Positions 5,753 through 7,262 of a stretch of DNA of 7,262 nucleotides are shown here, piece by piece; position 1 is the first letter of the stretch, and each line of letters opens with the position of its first letter. The notes below the pieces were generated by a model, which searched no databases, was not told where the DNA came from, and worked only from the letters and a program-made list of their open reading frames with translations. This DNA comes from an uncultured Oxalobacteraceae bacterium (GTDB lineage: Bacteria > Pseudomonadota > Gammaproteobacteria > Burkholderiales > Burkholderiaceae). The stretch spans positions 1 to 7,262 of the forward strand of contig CAMLIL010000158.1 of the NCBI GenBank assembly GCA_946480015.1. Reading direction: 5' to 3'. Position numbers and translations under genes: made by a program.

Positions 5753-7262
5753 GCATGCGTTCTCTCGTCCGCAGCGCCTGCGCTGCCATTATCTTCTCGC
5801 TGGCGCTGGCGCAGAACGCGCACGCGCTCGGCCACGTCGCCATCGTCAGCTTCGACGGCGCTGCGAACGGCGTGGCGCTGGTGGCCGACGGCCGCGCCGC
5901 CGCCATATTCGTCGACCCGCAGGATCACGGCGGCGTGCTGCGGGCCGCCGTCAATCTGCAAGGCGACATCGAAAAGGTGGGCGCGGTCAAACCGGTGCTG
6001 AACAAATCGAGCGCCGCCAGCGGCAGCGACGTGGTCCTGATCGGCACTGTCGGCAAGAGCGCGCTGATCGACCGTCTGGTCGCGTCAAGCAAGCTGGACG
6101 TCTCCGGCATCAAAGACAGGTGGGAAGGCTATCTGGTGCAGACGGTGGAGCGCCCGATGCCCGGCGTCGAACGCGCGCTGGTGGTCGCCGGCAGCGACAA
6201 GCGCGGCACCATCTACGGCATCTATGAAATCTCCGAGCAGATCGGCGTCTCGCCCTGGCACTGGTGGGCCGACGTGCCGGCTGCGCGCCACGCTCGCGTC
6301 AGCATCGCCGCGCCCACGCGCATTGACGACGCACCGGTGGTCAAGTACCGCGGCATCTTCCTCAACGATGAAGCGCCGGCCCTGACCAACTGGGTCAAGG
6401 AACGCTACGGAAACTACAACCACACGTTCTACGAAAAAGTATTCGAGCTGATCTTGCGCCTGCGCGGCAATTACCTGTGGCCGGCCATGTGGGGCAACGC
6501 CTTCTTCGACGACGACAGCGAAAACGGCCGGCTGGCCGACGAGATGGGCATCGTCATGGGAACCTCGCACCACGAGCCGATGATGCGCGCCCAGCAGGAG
6601 TGGGGGCGTTACGGCAAAGGACCGTGGGACTACAGCCGCAATGCCGGCACGCTCGCCAGCTTCTGGACTGGCGGACTGCAGCATACCCGCGACTATGAAA
6701 AGCTGATCACCATCGGCATGCGCGGCGACGGCGACGAGCCGATGTCGGAAGAATCGAATGTCGCGCTGCTTGAAAGGATCGTGCGCGACCAGCGCGCCAT
6801 CATCGCCAGGGAAATCAATGCCGACGTGACCAAAGTCCCGCAGGTATGGGCGTTGTACAAGGAAGTGCAGGACTACTACGAAAAAGGCATGCGCGTGCCG
6901 GACGACGTCACCTTGCTCTGGTGCGACGACAACTGGGGCAATATCCGCCGTCTGCCGACCGCGCAGGAGCGCAAGCGCGCCGGCGGCGCGGGAGTGTATT
7001 ACCACTTCGATTATGTGGGTGGGCCGCGCTCGTACAAATGGCTCAATGTGACGCCGCTGCCCAAGGTGTGGGAGCAGCTGCACCTGGCGTGGCAGCACGA
7101 AGCCACGCGCCTGTGGATCGTCAATGTCGGCGATCTCAAGCCGATGGAAGTGCCGATCGAATTTTTCCTCACCTATGCGTGGAATCCGGCCGCCTGGCCG
7201 GCGGAGCGTCTGCCCGATTACCTGCGCCTGTGGGCGGCGCGCGAGTTCGGCGCCGCTCATGC
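5749..7262 (+). CDS. Secreted GH115 xylan alpha-1,2-glucuronidase (3' end outside window)
   Basis: The frame is open from ATG at 5749 to the right edge, with 504 codons visible and no stop. GH115 enzymes remove alpha-1,2-linked glucuronic or 4-O-methylglucuronic acid from internal and terminal xylose units of xylan. Residues 1-26 are a signal peptide (MRSLVR n-region, AHA before Leu27). Family signatures appear in order: RGTIYGIYEISEQIGVSPW (152-170) with HWWADVP, KYRGIFLNDEAP (199-210), LRGNYLWPAMWGNAF (238-252), MGTSHHEPMMRAQ (270-282), GMRGDGDEPMSE (323-334), KVPQVWALYKEVQDYY (362-377), LLWCDDNWGNIRRLP (389-403), YYHFDYVGGPR (417-427) and VNVGDLKPME (458-467). The missing part would be the remaining helical region and any C-terminal domain. 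There is no clear Shine-Dalgarno, and the ATGA overlap with the esterase points to translational coupling. An alternative start is ATG at 5755. Confidence 0.95.
   Translation, partial: MSMRSLVRSACAAIIFSLALAQNAHALGHVAIVSFDGAANGVALVADGRAAAIFVDPQDHGGVLRAAVNLQGDIEKVGAVKPVLNKSSAASGSDVVLIGTVGKSALIDRLVASSKLDVSGIKDRWEGYLVQTVERPMPGVERALVVAGSDKRGTIYGIYEISEQIGVSPWHWWADVPAARHARVSIAAPTRIDDAPVVKYRGIFLNDEAPALTNWVKERYGNYNHTFYEKVFELILRLRGNYLWPAMWGNAFFDDDSENGRLADEMGIVMGTSHHEPMMRAQQEWGRYGKGPWDYSRNAGTLASFWTGGLQHTRDYEKLITIGMRGDGDEPMSEESNVALLERIVRDQRAIIAREINADVTKVPQVWALYKEVQDYYEKGMRVPDDVTLLWCDDNWGNIRRLPTAQERKRAGGAGVYYHFDYVGGPRSYKWLNVTPLPKVWEQLHLAWQHEATRLWIVNVGDLKPMEVPIEFFLTYAWNPAAWPAERLPDYLRLWAAREFGAAH

Noticed and set aside
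6085..7260. A 391-codon open frame on the minus strand opposite GH115
   Set aside because: The plus-strand frame is unmistakably GH115 without a stop. The minus frame is an antisense shadow.
1..7262. CRISPR arrays, tRNA or rRNA genes, phage or defence genes
   Set aside because: No regular short repeats with spacers, no cloverleaf or rRNA signatures, and no proteins of those classes were recognised.

Overview
The window comes from a high-GC Gram-negative bacterium. Sec signal peptides, strong G/C third positions and the character of the proteins suggest a plant-polysaccharide-degrading betaproteobacterium of the Massilia/Duganella (Oxalobacteraceae) type. This taxonomic guess is inference. 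The window reads as part of a hemicellulose (xyloglucan / glucuronoxylan) utilisation locus.

Layout. (1) Bases 1-383 hold the C-terminal end of a GH74 xyloglucanase-like protein, followed by a strong intrinsic terminator. (2) A 375-base non-coding stretch (440-814) carries a possible promoter, a possible 24-codon leader ORF with a good Shine-Dalgarno, and an orphan perfect Shine-Dalgarno. (3) Bases 815-2944 hold a complete secreted GH74 protein. Its C-terminus and terminator are near-copies of those at the left edge, so the locus carries tandem GH74 paralogues. (4) Bases 3040-4431 (minus strand) encode D-glucarate dehydratase (GudD) with all known active-site residues present, convergent with the GH74 gene. 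(5) A short divergent intergenic region (4432-4489) carries a TTGCTG-N17-TATAAT promoter and a LacI/XylR-like operator candidate. (6) Bases 4490-5752 encode a secreted SGNH/GDSL esterase. (7) Coupled to it by an ATGA overlap is a secreted GH115 xylan alpha-1,2-glucuronidase (5749 to the right edge). That frame stays open past the edge, so it is a partial gene of which 504 codons are visible.

How the genes may work together: GH74 cuts the xyloglucan backbone outside the cytoplasm. The SGNH esterase may remove acyl (perhaps acetyl) groups, and GH115 removes glucuronic acid side groups from xylan. Free glucuronate can be oxidised to D-glucarate by a uronate dehydrogenase (not in this window), and GudD then dehydrates glucarate. 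This gives a reason for a glucarate dehydratase to lie divergent from an alpha-glucuronidase. No wholly new system is evident. The points most worth following are the mosaic identity of the two GH74 copies, the shared divergent operator, and the small leader ORF.
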